Source: Campylobacter sp. RM16189 | GTDB lineage: Bacteria > Campylobacterota > Campylobacteria > Campylobacterales > Campylobacteraceae | DNA: 64,000 bases | NCBI RefSeq assembly: GCF_012978815.1 | Contig: NZ_LIWR01000008.1 | Location: 31,388-95,387, forward strand | Direction: 5' to 3' | In this document: piece after piece, positions 1 through 8,411 of the stretch | Layout: each line of letters starts with the position of its first letter | Numbering within the stretch: the stretch's first letter is position 1 | The notes under the pieces: generated by a model | Told to the model about the DNA's origin: nothing | The model's input: only the letters and a program-made list of their open reading frames with translations | Databases searched by the model: none | Translations under genes and position numbers: made by a program

Positions 1-477
1 GCGAATAATCTCTCAAGACGAAGACTTTTTACAAAAATTTTGGGTGCTAAAGAAGAGGCGCCCAAATTTATAAATCCTCCATATTTTTGCGGAGAATTTG
101 ACTGCGTAGGTTGTCACGCTCCTTGCGTGAAGGCTTGCGGGCGAGAGCTTTTGAGGTTTGAGAATGAAAGAGTTGTTTTTGAGTTTAAAAATTTAGGTTG
201 CAATTTCTGCAAGGATTGCGCCATAGCCTGCGAAGAGGTGGGCAAAGAGGTTTTAAGTCTAAAATTCCCAGCCAAAATAGAGGCAAAGGTTAGCATAGAC
301 GTATCTTCTTGTTTAGCGTGGAATAATACGATTTGTTATAATTGCCAAGATGTATGCAAATTTAAAGCGATTGACTTTTTTGGCGTTTTTCGCCCTGTTA
401 TAAACGAACGCTGCACGGGATGTGCGCAGTGTCTTGAGGTGTGTTTTAAAAATTCTATCAAAATGGAGGCTTTATGA
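1..477 (+). CDS. napF: NapF-type polyferredoxin of the nitrate reductase cluster (5' end cut off)
   Basis: Iron-sulfur protein associated with maturation of, or electron supply to, the periplasmic nitrate reductase NapA. The frame is open to the first base of the window, and the visible N-terminus carries SRRRLF, as expected near the start of NapF, so the true start lies upstream and a TTG at 40 is only internal. Three cysteine-rich clusters are visible: CVGCHAPC with a following C, CNFCKDCAIAC, and CTGCAQCLEVC near the C-terminus, plus an extra CYNCQDVC. This fits a cytoplasmic protein with several [4Fe-4S] centres. Its stop overlaps the ATG of napL by 4 bp, the napF-napL-napD order known from Campylobacter nap operons. 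The identification is firm. Confidence 0.88.
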   Translation, partial: ANNLSRRRLFTKILGAKEEAPKFINPPYFCGEFDCVGCHAPCVKACGRELLRFENERVVFEFKNLGCNFCKDCAIACEEVGKEVLSLKFPAKIEAKVSIDVSSCLAWNNTICYNCQDVCKFKAIDFFGVFRPVINERCTGCAQCLEVCFKNSIKMEAL

Positions 478-1424
478 AAATTCTACTCGCTTTTTTAGCG
501 CTTTTAAATTTGGCTTTTTCTCTTGATATAAAAGAGCCTTACAAGATCATAGAAGCGCACTCTAACGTGATAAGTTCCTCGCTTTTAAACGACAAACTTT
601 ATCTTGGTACCGACAGCGGTCAGGTAAATATTTATGATATGAAGAGCGAGGAGTTTTTAGAGCCTATAGTTTTACCAAAGATAAAGACGCATTTTACGGA
701 TGACGAGTTTGCAAAAGTATTTAGCATAGATGAGCTTAACGGCGTGCTGATGGTGCTAAGCGAGACGAGTTACGGCAAAAGACTTTTGCACGTTTATGAG
801 ATGATTGACGGTAAAAGAGTAGAGACTAAAACTATAAATTTAAATAACGAATCAATCAAAAAGGCTCTATTTTTAGATCCAAAGACAGCTGTCATCGGTT
901 CGCTTAGTAATGAAATTTATTTTTTAAATTTAGAAACGGGCAACATAGACTTTAGCAAAAAATTTTCTATAGCGTCGCTATCTGACTTTGAGCTTAGCGA
1001 AGATAGAAGCAAGATCGCCGTGGGATGTGAGAGCGGGATAGTTTATATATTTGACGCTAAAGAGCGCAAAGTGCTAAACGAGCTTGGCTTTCATAAAGAT
1101 AATATGTATGATATAGAGTATAAAAACGGCGCTATCGTTACAGGCGGAGTGGATAGACATGCAGGAGTTTATAGTGGTGGCAGTATCGGCATGATGAGGT
1201 CAAATTTTTTAGTCTATGCGGTAGGTCTTAGCGATGACGGCAAACTTGGAGCATTTATGAGTGATGATCTAAGCGATATAGACGTATTTGAAGTAAACAG
1301 CAAGAGAATTTTAGCAAGGCTAAAAACTATGCAAAGCACCATAAACGGCATACATTTTTTAGATGATAGTTCTCTTATAAGTGTTGCTTACGAGAAAAAA
1401 GTAAAATTTTGGAGATTTAGATGA
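474..1424 (+). CDS. napL: NapL, beta-propeller-like periplasmic protein of the nap operon
   Basis: A 316-residue protein with a cleavable-type signal peptide (MKILLAFLALLNLAFS) and repeating WD40-like blades, for example KLYLGTDSGQVNIYD, KIAVGCESGIVYIFDA and GAIVTGGVDRHAGVY. NapL is found in epsilonproteobacterial nap operons; its precise job is unsettled, but mutants elsewhere show a modest effect on nitrate reductase. The gene starts inside the napF stop (ATGA overlap) and ends inside the start of napD, so the three are translationally coupled. The symbol rests on position and fold rather than on a catalytic motif, since the family has none. Confidence 0.85.
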   Translation: MKILLAFLALLNLAFSLDIKEPYKIIEAHSNVISSSLLNDKLYLGTDSGQVNIYDMKSEEFLEPIVLPKIKTHFTDDEFAKVFSIDELNGVLMVLSETSYGKRLLHVYEMIDGKRVETKTINLNNESIKKALFLDPKTAVIGSLSNEIYFLNLETGNIDFSKKFSIASLSDFELSEDRSKIAVGCESGIVYIFDAKERKVLNELGFHKDNMYDIEYKNGAIVTGGVDRHAGVYSGGSIGMMRSNFLVYAVGLSDDGKLGAFMSDDLSDIDVFEVNSKRILARLKTMQSTINGIHFLDDSSLISVAYEKKVKFWRFR

Positions 1425-1768
1425 ATATTTCAAGTGTGATAGTGCATGTAAAAGATGAAAATTTGATAGACGAGATCTTAAATTCGCTTCGTAAAATGAG
1501 CCAGTGCGAAGTTATTGCTTATGAAAACGCAAAGATAGTAGCACTTATAAGCGTAGATAATTTTGAAGACGAGCTTGAGACTTTTAAGGTTATGGAGCGT
1601 ATAAATGGCGTTGCAGGCGTTGCGATGGTGTATAGCTATCAAGAGGATTTAGAGGGCGATTTACAGAGGCTAAAAGAGAGCGGCAAACTCAGCGAAGTGC
1701 TTACAAACGATGATATGCAAGCTCGTGATATAGTTTATAGCGGTAGCGTTCACCATAAGGTTAAATAG
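1421..1768 (+). CDS. napD: NapD, chaperone for the NapA twin-arginine signal
   Basis: A 115-residue cytoplasmic protein starting MNISSVIVHV, the pattern of NapD, which binds the twin-arginine signal peptide of NapA and holds back export until the molybdenum cofactor is in place. NapD proteins are usually about 80-115 residues with a ferredoxin-like fold; the GVAGVAMVYSYQED segment corresponds to the conserved late strand. It overlaps napL by 4 bp and is the last gene of the operon, since a hairpin with a T-rich tail straddles its stop codon. Confidence 0.88.
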   Translation: MNISSVIVHVKDENLIDEILNSLRKMSQCEVIAYENAKIVALISVDNFEDELETFKVMERINGVAGVAMVYSYQEDLEGDLQRLKESGKLSEVLTNDDMQARDIVYSGSVHHKVK

Positions 1769-1789
1769 CTTAAATTTAACCTTCTTTTT
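1757..1789 (+). terminator. Intrinsic terminator of the nap operon
   Basis: A perfect 9-bp inverted repeat, AAGGTTAAA at 1757-1765 and TTTAACCTT at 1775-1783, is followed by CTTTTTA. The napD stop codon sits in the loop region. Confidence 0.7.
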
Positions 1790-1879
1790 ATTCAAATCTA
1801 TACTAAAATCAAAAAATCTAACCTCAAATTCAACGCAAACTATATAAAATATTAGAAAATAAAATTTTAGGAGCTTATA

Positions 1880-3118
1880 ATGGGCGTGAATTTGAGTAGA
1901 TTAAAAGATCTTTTTATAGAGATTAATTCTATAAACGATTATAGTTTCGGCGACGGAATGAGCCGACTTGCTTACACTTCTCAGGACAAAACCGCGCGCG
2001 AACTGTTTATAAAGCGCTGTCAGGAAGCGGGGCTTAGCGTAAGAGTGGATGCGATAGGCAATATCTTTGCAAGGCGCGAAGGAAGCGAGCCGAATTTACC
2101 CGCAATTGCCTTTGGGTCCCACCTTGATACGGTTATAAACGGCGGACAGTTTGACGGAATTTTAGGCGTGCTTGGTGGACTTGAAGTAATCCGCTCGCTA
2201 AATGATGAAAATATCAAAACAAAACACCCTCTTGAGCTAATCGTGTTTGAGTGTGAGGAGTCAAGCAGGTTTAATATCGCGACTCTTGGCAGCAAGGTAA
2301 TGTGCGGTAAGCTAGGATATGAGAAGCTAAAGGATGTTAAAGACTTTACGGGACGTGAAATAGGCGAAATTTTTAGCGAATTTGGAATAGATATAAAAAG
2401 GATCGAAGAGGCTAAAAATTTAGAACCTAACTACAAAGGTTTTTTTGAAATTCATATTGAGCAAGGACCGCTTCTTGATAATGAAAAAATTCAAATCGGT
2501 GTAGTAAGCGCAATCGCTGCGCCTCATAGATTTAGCGTGCGAGTTATCGGGCAGCCTCAGCACTCAGGAACTACTGCTATGAAATACCGAAATGACGCAC
2601 TTTGCGCGGCGGCTGAGATAATACTAGCAGTTGAAAAGATAGCAAAAGATAATTCTCAAAATAGCGTAGTGGCAACTACGGGTAATTGCTCCGTAAAACC
2701 GGGCGTGATGAACGTAGTGCCGGGAGAAACGACGCTGCTTATTGATCTAAGGGGTATAAATTTGCAAACCCGTGAAGATGCCTACGCTCAGATAATCTCG
2801 CATATAAACAAAATAGAAGAGAAACGAGGCGTAAAATGCGAGATAAAGCAACTTGGCTTTGATACTCCATGCAAGCTTGACGAGAGGCTTATAAATTTGA
2901 TAGCTTCGGAAGCTAAGGGGCTAAATTTAAGCTATGAGATAATGCCAAGCGGAGCAGGACATGACGCTATGCATATGGCTGAAATTTGTCCTACTGCGAT
3001 GATATTTATCCCTTCAAAAGACGGAATCAGCCATAATCCTGCAGAATTTTCAAAATGGGACGATATAGAAAACGGGCTAAATCTTTTAAAAAGCGTGATC
3101 TTAAAAGAGGCTGAATAA
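1880..3118 (+). CDS. M20-family Zn-dependent amidohydrolase (N-carbamoyl-amino-acid or allantoate hydrolase type)
   Basis: A 412-residue M20/M28-type metalloenzyme of the AllC/AmaB/HyuC group, which hydrolyses N-carbamoyl-amino acids, allantoate or ureidoglycolate. The metal-binding motifs are visible: GSHLDTV (about residue 79), GGQFDG, ECEESSRF, HIEQGPLLD (about residue 193), the dimerisation-domain motif PQHSGTTAM and the late GAGHDAMHMA. Length is typical. An AGGAG ribosome site precedes the ATG, and TATAAA at 1843-1848 is a plausible -10. It stands alone between the nap terminator and two unknown genes, so context does not fix the substrate. The family call is firm; the substrate is not. 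Confidence 0.8.
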   Translation: MGVNLSRLKDLFIEINSINDYSFGDGMSRLAYTSQDKTARELFIKRCQEAGLSVRVDAIGNIFARREGSEPNLPAIAFGSHLDTVINGGQFDGILGVLGGLEVIRSLNDENIKTKHPLELIVFECEESSRFNIATLGSKVMCGKLGYEKLKDVKDFTGREIGEIFSEFGIDIKRIEEAKNLEPNYKGFFEIHIEQGPLLDNEKIQIGVVSAIAAPHRFSVRVIGQPQHSGTTAMKYRNDALCAAAEIILAVEKIAKDNSQNSVVATTGNCSVKPGVMNVVPGETTLLIDLRGINLQTREDAYAQIISHINKIEEKRGVKCEIKQLGFDTPCKLDERLINLIASEAKGLNLSYEIMPSGAGHDAMHMAEICPTAMIFIPSKDGISHNPAEFSKWDDIENGLNLLKSVILKEAE

Positions 3119-3167
3119 ATTAAAAAATATATTAAAATAGTAATAAAACATAGAATAAGGAGAAGTT

Positions 3168-3743
3168 ATGCAAATAAATTCCGTATCAAATAATTTCAGT
3201 TTTTATGGCTTTAATCAAAACGAAAATACATCTAAATTTAGGGATTCGGTTTCAAATTTAAGTGCTATACAGATTACAAATGGCTATTTTTCTGATTTTC
3301 AGAACAAGGCTTTTGAACAGAGTGGCTTAAATTTCAGTATACAGTCAGCAGTGGATTTTGGCTTTTTCAATGAAGTAGCAAAAAGCCCTCAAAGACTAGA
3401 GAATATCTTAAAAAATATCGACTATAAGTCTATCGGTTATTTTGGTAAGGATATATCTTCTTTATCGCAAAATGAAGCTAGCGATCTTGTGAGTGAGAAT
3501 GGATTTTTTGGTATCACAAATACAGCAAACAGAATAGCTGATTTTGTGATAAATGGCTCCGGAGGAGATCTTGAAAAGCTTCAAATCGGGAAAGAAGGCG
3601 TATTGAATGGTTTTAAAGAAGCTGAGCGTATGTGGGGAGATAAACTTCCTGAAATTTCTCAGCAAACCATCCAAAAAACTTTGGCTGCTATAGATCAGCA
3701 GATTGCCAAATTGGGCGGCAATGTACTTAATGTCCAGGCTTAG
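3168..3743 (+). CDS. Hypothetical protein, cytoplasmic, possibly DUF5610-like
   Basis: A 191-residue protein with no signal peptide or membrane segment. The first 40 residues are rich in Asn, Ser and Phe and look disordered. The C-terminal third (about 130-191) contains GKEGVLNGFKEAERMWGDKLPEI followed by a helix with IDQQIAKLGG, a pattern I associate from memory with small Campylobacter/Helicobacter proteins, some misnamed hydrogenase-4 component G, and possibly DUF5610. An AAGGAG ribosome site lies just upstream. The following lipoprotein gene begins inside its last codons, so the two are probably co-expressed. No function can be assigned. Confidence 0.6.
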   Translation: MQINSVSNNFSFYGFNQNENTSKFRDSVSNLSAIQITNGYFSDFQNKAFEQSGLNFSIQSAVDFGFFNEVAKSPQRLENILKNIDYKSIGYFGKDISSLSQNEASDLVSENGFFGITNTANRIADFVINGSGGDLEKLQIGKEGVLNGFKEAERMWGDKLPEISQQTIQKTLAAIDQQIAKLGGNVLNVQA

Positions 3744-4188
3744 CCTTGTATCGATTCTGATTTTACCTGTATTTTTTGGAGGATGCACACAGTTTTTTTC
3801 TTTTACAAAAACTATTCCGCCAAAACAAGCAGAAAAGCAAAATCCTATTTTGACCAAAGAGCGGATGATAAAGGGCTTCATAAGCGATCTCGTATATTCC
3901 GAATCAGGCTGGTGCTATACTATAAATAGTATTGATACCTCAAATAATAAGCTTGAAAGCGGTGTATTTTGTGGCGATAGTCATGAGTTCTCTTACGGAG
4001 ATCTTGTTTATACAATTATTATAGATAATAGGATAAAAAAGATGTTTCTTCTACAAAAAGAGTATGTAAAAGCAGAAACTAAATATAAAAAATTGGATTC
4101 TATAGGGTTGAAAAAACCTATACTAAAGCGTTATAACAAGAAAAAGATAACCGAAGTGCCTAAATCAGAGCAAATCAGATTTGATTAG
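3730..4188 (+). CDS. Putative lipoprotein of unknown function
   Basis: Signal peptide MSRLSLVSILILPVFFGGC ends in a lipobox-like FFGGC followed by TQ, which points to lipid attachment at that cysteine and a periplasm-facing protein. The mature part is about 130 residues, basic at the C-terminus (LKKPILKRYNKKK), with two further cysteines (SGWCYT and GVFCGD) that could form a disulfide. I chose the ATG at 3730; an ATG at 3721 is equally possible, and a TTG at 3703 would add residues ahead of the signal peptide. It overlaps the 3' end of the previous gene by 14 bp. No family recognised. Confidence 0.55.
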   Translation: MSRLSLVSILILPVFFGGCTQFFSFTKTIPPKQAEKQNPILTKERMIKGFISDLVYSESGWCYTINSIDTSNNKLESGVFCGDSHEFSYGDLVYTIIIDNRIKKMFLLQKEYVKAETKYKKLDSIGLKKPILKRYNKKKITEVPKSEQIRFD

Positions 4189-4248
4189 CCATTGATTTAC
4201 CGAAGTAATTTATAATTCTTTCAAGCAATCAAAGTTAGAACTCCTTTT

Positions 4249-4276
4249 AAGGGGGCGAGACAAAGCTCCCTTTTTT
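4249..4276 (+). terminator. Intrinsic terminator downstream of the lipoprotein gene
   Basis: AAGGGGGC (4249-4256) pairs with GCTCCCTT through one G-T wobble and runs directly into a tract of T residues (TTTTTT from 4271). Confidence 0.75.
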
Positions 4277-4591
4277 ATTATTCTCAGTTACTTTTTGTAA
4301 TTTTTTTGTTTTTATTTTTTAAAATTTTAAATTTTTTTGTAAATTTAGACCATTTTTTAGGTTGTTTTTTTAAGAAAAAAGTCTTCAAAACTCATTATTA
4401 TAAAATTAATTATCAAAAATTAATATTTTATTTTGTAATAAAATGCTTTACATAAGCCTATTTTAGGGATTAAATACACATTATAATACAAAACTTAATT
4501 AACAACTTTTTTATAAAATAGTTTAAGTTATTTTGCATTTCATTTATGTTAATATTGCCACTATAAACAATTTTAATTCAAAGGGGTTTAA
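4277..4591 (+). promoter_or_regulatory. AT-rich upstream region of the first porin gene
   Basis: About 315 bp without a gene, very AT-rich, with long T and A tracts suited to the phased A/T upstream regions of Campylobacter promoters. A specific start site cannot be fixed: ATAATAC near 4491 and CTATAAAC at 4561-4568 are possible -10 elements. AAGGGG sits in front of the porin ATG as ribosome site. No hairpin or ORF of note. Confidence 0.4.
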
Positions 4592-5779
4592 ATGAAATTG
4601 ACTAAAATTAGTTTAGCGGCTTTGGTTGCTTTAGGTGCTTTCTCAAGCGTTGCAAGTGCAACTCCACTTGAAGATGCTATTAAAAATGTAGATCTTTCAG
4701 GATATGCAAGATATAGATATACAAACGATTTAACAGACAATAACGGCAAAAAAGATGATAACGGAAGACATCAGTTTAAATCTATATTCTCTTTTAAAGC
4801 CGCACTTGACGATAATTTCTTTGGTGTTTTAAGCCTAAGATATGCTTCTAATGATAGTAGTTCAGGATATGCTAATACTGCCGATATAACAGACACAGAA
4901 AGCACTTTTGGAGTTCAGGAATTCTATCTTGGATACAAAGTTGGCAATACTACTGTGGCAGCTGGTAAGCAAGTAATGGGAACATACTTTACAGACGATT
5001 TGGCTGGCACAGGTATAAAAATTATGAACTCTGATATACAAGGTTTAACACTTGCTGCTGTTGCATTTGATGCGATTGAGACAGGTGGAGACTTTGATGG
5101 TAACTTAAAAAATACACTTCCTGAAGTTCCAAATGTTTATGGTTTAGCAGCAATGGGCAACTATGATCCATTTAGTTTTAAACTATGGTATGCCAGTCTT
5201 GAAAATATAGCTAATCTATACGCTGCAGATGCTGGTCTAAAATTTGATTTAGGGGCTGCAAAACTAGGATTCCAAGGACAATATGTACAAAATTCTGCAA
5301 AAGACAACACATATTCTGATGGTAAATTCTATGCATTAAAAGGCGATGCTGACTTTTTTGGATTTAATGTAAATTTAGGTTATATAAACTTTGAATCAGA
5401 TGATGCCAATAAAGTATCTTTCGTAACAATAGAGGATAATGGCAAATTAATCAATCCTGCAAAACTTCTAAATTCTGTAATGAACAGTGGTAAGCAATAC
5501 TACAACAATATCCAAGATGAAAACAAATATTGGTTCTTAGGACTAGGATATAAGATGGATAAAGTTTCTTTGTATGCGAACTATATTGATGGCGAAGGCT
5601 TTAGTCACGCCAAAGGATTTGGTAAAGATGCTGACAGAAAAGAGTGGAATGCCGGCGGTGCTTACAGATATAGCAAAAAACTTGTATTCTCAGGATTCTA
5701 TGCGGCAGCTAAAGAAGAAAAAAATAACCTAACAAGCAAGAGAGATAGAATTAGATTTGAAACTAGATGGAATTTCTAA
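4592..5779 (+). CDS. Campylobacter-type major outer membrane porin, copy 1
   Basis: A 395-residue outer-membrane beta-barrel with signal peptide MKLTKISLAALVALGAFSSV and a predicted cut after ASA. The mature start TPLEDAIKNVDLSGYARYRY and the C-terminal FETRWNF, ending in Phe as outer-membrane barrels do, fit the Campylobacter MOMP/PorA family. Such porins are trimeric channels for small hydrophilic solutes and often the most abundant surface protein. An AAGGGG ribosome site precedes the ATG. A close paralogue lies at 6621-7778 with the same first 36 residues. Which of the two corresponds to porA of C. jejuni cannot be decided here. Confidence 0.88.
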   Translation: MKLTKISLAALVALGAFSSVASATPLEDAIKNVDLSGYARYRYTNDLTDNNGKKDDNGRHQFKSIFSFKAALDDNFFGVLSLRYASNDSSSGYANTADITDTESTFGVQEFYLGYKVGNTTVAAGKQVMGTYFTDDLAGTGIKIMNSDIQGLTLAAVAFDAIETGGDFDGNLKNTLPEVPNVYGLAAMGNYDPFSFKLWYASLENIANLYAADAGLKFDLGAAKLGFQGQYVQNSAKDNTYSDGKFYALKGDADFFGFNVNLGYINFESDDANKVSFVTIEDNGKLINPAKLLNSVMNSGKQYYNNIQDENKYWFLGLGYKMDKVSLYANYIDGEGFSHAKGFGKDADRKEWNAGGAYRYSKKLVFSGFYAAAKEEKNNLTSKRDRIRFETRWNF

Positions 5780-5808
5780 TTTAGAGTCTATATTTTAAAA
5801 TATGATAT

Positions 5809-5842
5809 AATCCCAAGTAAGAATTTCTTGCTTGGGATTTTT
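5809..5842 (+). terminator. Strong hairpin terminator after porin copy 1
   Basis: A 13-bp stem (AATCCCAAGTAAG at 5809-5821 with CTTGCTTGGGATT at 5827-5839, one wobble) has a five-base loop and is followed by TTTAAATTT. It lies 22 bp in front of the cytochrome gene start. Confidence 0.72.
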
Positions 5843-5864
5843 AAATTTAAAACAAAGGGTTTTA

Positions 5865-6428
5865 ATGAATTGGTATAAAATTTCATTTTTGGCATGTTTT
5901 ATTTCTATTTTTGGCCTGAATGCAGATGAGCCAAGCTATATATTTGAAGCTAAAGGCGAATTTGCGAAAGAGCTAAAAGCTCTTGTTGAAAAATATTCCA
6001 AAGATGAAAATATAAGTATAAATGTTTATGAAAAATCTAAAGAGCAAGATAGGAGCGGTAGGTTTTTAAATATAGGTATCGATAGCAATAAAAAATATAG
6101 TCTAGAAAAGGGAAAGGAATTATATACTAAAAATTGTGCTAGATGTCACGGAGAGAACGGAGAAAAAAGAGCCTCTTACGGATCTGAAAAACTTACAAAA
6201 CTATCTGCTGATGATATAGAAGTTGCGTTTTCTGGTTATCTAAACGATCCTTCTTACGGTGGTAGCACTAGGGATATAATGAAGTCTATTGCCGCAACAA
6301 CTACATATAATGAACTTGGAGATATTATTGTATTTTTAAAAGGTGTTGATGCTTTAAAATATAAGCATAGCCAAGATGAAAATACAGATGTCGCAACTAC
6401 TCCTAACCAAGGTAGCTATTTAAGATAA
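5865..6428 (+). CDS. Small periplasmic monohaem cytochrome c
   Basis: A 187-residue protein with a signal peptide (MNWYKISFLACFISIFGLNA) and one haem c site, NCARCHGENG, about 90 residues in, followed by cytochrome c class I features: a KLSADDIEVAF helix and a distal region with IMKSIA, whose Met is a candidate axial ligand. The roughly 65 residues ahead of the haem domain are Lys/Glu-rich and not typical of cytochrome c553. I chose ATG 5865, which has AAAGGG at good spacing; a TTG at 5832 lies inside the upstream terminator. Likely an electron carrier in the periplasm; partner unknown. It sits alone between two porin genes. Confidence 0.78.
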   Translation: MNWYKISFLACFISIFGLNADEPSYIFEAKGEFAKELKALVEKYSKDENISINVYEKSKEQDRSGRFLNIGIDSNKKYSLEKGKELYTKNCARCHGENGEKRASYGSEKLTKLSADDIEVAFSGYLNDPSYGGSTRDIMKSIAATTTYNELGDIIVFLKGVDALKYKHSQDENTDVATTPNQGSYLR

Positions 6429-6458
6429 ATTCTTTTAAAATTATACATTTAATGTTAA

Positions 6459-6490
6459 TATTTTATATGGTATTAATACCATATAAAATA
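6459..6490. repeat. Perfect 32-bp palindrome between cytochrome and porin 2
   Basis: The sequence reads identically on both strands, centred between 6474 and 6475 on GGTATTAATACC, with AT-rich arms of 16 bp. It begins 31 bp after the cytochrome stop. It may end the cytochrome transcript, although the base of the stem lacks a T-run, or bind a dimeric regulator of the porin. Confidence 0.6.
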
Positions 6491-6578
6491 AATGTTATTT
6501 TAAAATACCTGTTTTTAGTAAATGATTGGTAATTTTTTTAAATTTTTTTATCAAATTTAAGTTATTAAAATGAATTTT

Positions 6579-6587
6579 TATGATAAT
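6579..6587 (+). promoter_or_regulatory. Possible -10 region of porin copy 2
   Basis: TATGATAAT about 34 bp ahead of the ATG resembles the -10 element of Campylobacter sigma-70 promoters and is preceded by long T/A tracts. Position is inferred by eye only. Confidence 0.35.
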
Positions 6588-6620
6588 ATGTGTCATATTT
6601 TAAATTTTAAAGGAGTTTAA

Positions 6621-7778
6621 ATGAAATTAACAAAGATTAGCTTGGCAGCTTTGGTTGCTTTAGGTGCTTTCTCAAGCGTTGCAAGTGCAACTCCGCTTGA
6701 AGATGCTATTAAAAATGTAGATCTTTCGGGATTTGCAAGATATAGATACACTAATGAAAAAACTACTCCTGCAGTAGGAGATAAAGAGACTGATGCCGGA
6801 CATCAATTTAAAATGCTTACAACTTTCAAGGCAGCACTTGATGATAACCTCTTTGGCGTTTTGGGTTTGAGATATAGCACTACTGATGGTTCTGGATCAA
6901 CAAACGGAGACAGGACAGACACAACCGATACTTTTAGAGTTAATGAATTCTACCTTGGCTATAAAAGAGATAACACAACAGTAACTCTTGGTAAGCAGAT
7001 AATCGGTTCATACTTTACAGATGACGAGGCTGGAACCGGTATTAAAGTCATAAACACAGACATTAAAGGTCTAACACTTGCGGCTATAGCATTCGATGCA
7101 CTTGAATATAGCGGTGAAACAGACTCTGCTATACCACAAGTTGCTTTTAGCAACAACCTTTATGGTGTAGCTGCTATAGGTTCTTACGATCCTGTAAATT
7201 TCCAACTATGGTATGCAATGCTTGTTGATGTTGCGAATGCTATAGCTGCCGATGTTTCATTTGGCTTTGATATTAGCGATGATGTCAATTTGGGTCTTCA
7301 AGCTCAATATGGAAATGTTGATGTAGATGATAAAGTATCAGCCTTGTATAAAGATACAAACTTTTATGCGACAGAGGCAGCTGCAAGTATTTTTGGCGTA
7401 GATCTTTCATTGGGATATATAGGCTGGAAAGTTAAAGATAAAGCAAAAGGTTTCTCAACACTTGAAGATCAAGGTTCATTTATAAGTTACGGAGAGCAGA
7501 CTTTTGATTATACCGATCTTGAAGGAAGAGGTAATTTCTGGTTTGCTACTGCCGGCTATGGATTTGGTGATTTTGGTATAGCTGCTGAGTATATCAAAGG
7601 TGACATAAAAGACGATGCCGATAAAAAAACAAAAATGGAAGAGTATGTGGGAAGATTCTCATATGACTATAGTTCTAAGCTAGTATTTGAGAGCTGGTAT
7701 TCACATGCAAAAGCTAAAGTTGATTCAAGTAAAACAAAAAGTGATGCCTTTAGATTTGAGGCTAAATACTCATTCTAA
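6621..7778 (+). CDS. Campylobacter-type major outer membrane porin, copy 2
   Basis: A 385-residue beta-barrel porin, paralogous to the one at 4592-5779. Signal peptide and the first mature residues through KNVDLSG are identical, including a long stretch identical at the DNA level; the rest diverges in the loops, and the strands and the FEAKYSF C-terminus are conserved in type. It has its own AAAGGAG ribosome site and an upstream AT-rich region, so it is probably transcribed separately. The role is general diffusion of small solutes; possibly the two are expressed under different conditions, which is inference. Confidence 0.87.
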   Translation: MKLTKISLAALVALGAFSSVASATPLEDAIKNVDLSGFARYRYTNEKTTPAVGDKETDAGHQFKMLTTFKAALDDNLFGVLGLRYSTTDGSGSTNGDRTDTTDTFRVNEFYLGYKRDNTTVTLGKQIIGSYFTDDEAGTGIKVINTDIKGLTLAAIAFDALEYSGETDSAIPQVAFSNNLYGVAAIGSYDPVNFQLWYAMLVDVANAIAADVSFGFDISDDVNLGLQAQYGNVDVDDKVSALYKDTNFYATEAAASIFGVDLSLGYIGWKVKDKAKGFSTLEDQGSFISYGEQTFDYTDLEGRGNFWFATAGYGFGDFGIAAEYIKGDIKDDADKKTKMEEYVGRFSYDYSSKLVFESWYSHAKAKVDSSKTKSDAFRFEAKYSF

Positions 7779-7788
7779 TGATTCTAAT

Positions 7789-7814
7789 ATTCTGGGCGAT
7801 TTTTCGCTCAGAAT
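7789..7814 (+). terminator. Hairpin after porin copy 2
   Basis: ATTCTGGGCG (7789-7798) pairs with CGCTCAGAAT (7805-7814) with one wobble. No clean T-run follows, so termination is likely but not certain. Confidence 0.55.
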
Positions 7815-7871
7815 AAATTTCTAATACACACAAATAAAATATAAAAATTTTAAACAAGTAGTAGTAAGATT

Positions 7872-7903
7872 AAAAATGATAGAGCGAAAGCTTCCGCCCT
7901 ATC
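7872..7903 (-). terminator. Terminator of dps
   Basis: On the minus strand GATAGGGCG pairs with CGCTCTATC (plus coordinates 7895-7903 and 7878-7886), followed by ATTTTTA, just past the dps stop. Confidence 0.65.
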
Positions 7904-7912
7904 GGAGGAAAA

Positions 7913-8344
7913 TTACGCAAGTGTTGCGTTAAGCATCCATATGGCTTTTTCGTATTTTGCTATATTGTCTTCAGCTATAGCTACAGTAGTGCTATCGTCT
8001 TCTGCAACTTCTGCAAGCTTTTTTAATTCAGCCAGAAGGTGCTCATACTCTGCTAAAATTCCCTTTAGAACTTCTATCGGAGTATAGCTGTCTTTGCCTG
8101 CAGGCTTGATATGAGATAGTTTGTTTAACTCTTCAGGTTTTGTTATAGCTTTTCCGCCTAGTTGGATAGCTCTTTCTGCTACTTCATCGAAAAGTTCCGC
8201 TAATTCGTTATAAGCTTTTTCTGTGTATTCGTGAATGCTAAAAAATTGAATACCTTTAACATTCCAGTGATAGTCATGAAATTTGATAAATAACGCATGA
8301 GCGTCAGCCTGAATTTGGTTTAGTTGTTGAATTACTTTTGACAT
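7913..8344 (-). CDS. dps: Dps/NapA-type ferritin-like DNA and iron-binding protein
   Basis: A 143-residue mini-ferritin. The intersubunit ferroxidase motif is visible: [10 protein letters not shown] (first His about residue 23), then [27 protein letters not shown] with the expected acidic ligands. The family forms 12-mers that oxidise iron with peroxide and protect DNA; the Helicobacter homologue is neutrophil-activating protein NapA. Length is normal. GGAGAC precedes the ATG. A well-formed promoter and an inverted repeat lie upstream, suggesting control by a Fur/PerR-type regulator. Confidence 0.92.
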   Translation of the reverse strand: MSKVIQQLNQIQADAHALFIKFHDYHWNVKGIQFFSIHEYTEKAYNELAELFDEVAERAIQLGGKAITKPEELNKLSHIKPAGKDSYTPIEVLKGILAEYEHLLAELKKLAEVAEDDSTTVAIAEDNIAKYEKAIWMLNATLA

Positions 8345-8375
8345 ATTGTCTCCTTTATTTAATTTTTATAGTGAA

Positions 8376-8381
8376 ATTATA
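8376..8381 (-). promoter_or_regulatory. Extended -10 promoter of dps
   Basis: On the minus strand TTTGCTATAAT gives a consensus -10 TATAAT with TG one base upstream, about 32 bp ahead of the dps start codon. Confidence 0.6.
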
Positions 8382-8411
8382 GCAAAGAAATCTTAAATAA
8401 AAATTATTTCT

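Noticed and set aside
40..477. napF starting at the TTG at 40
   Set aside because: The frame is open to base 1 and carries NapF-like SRRRLF upstream, so the gene is cut by the window edge and 40 is internal.
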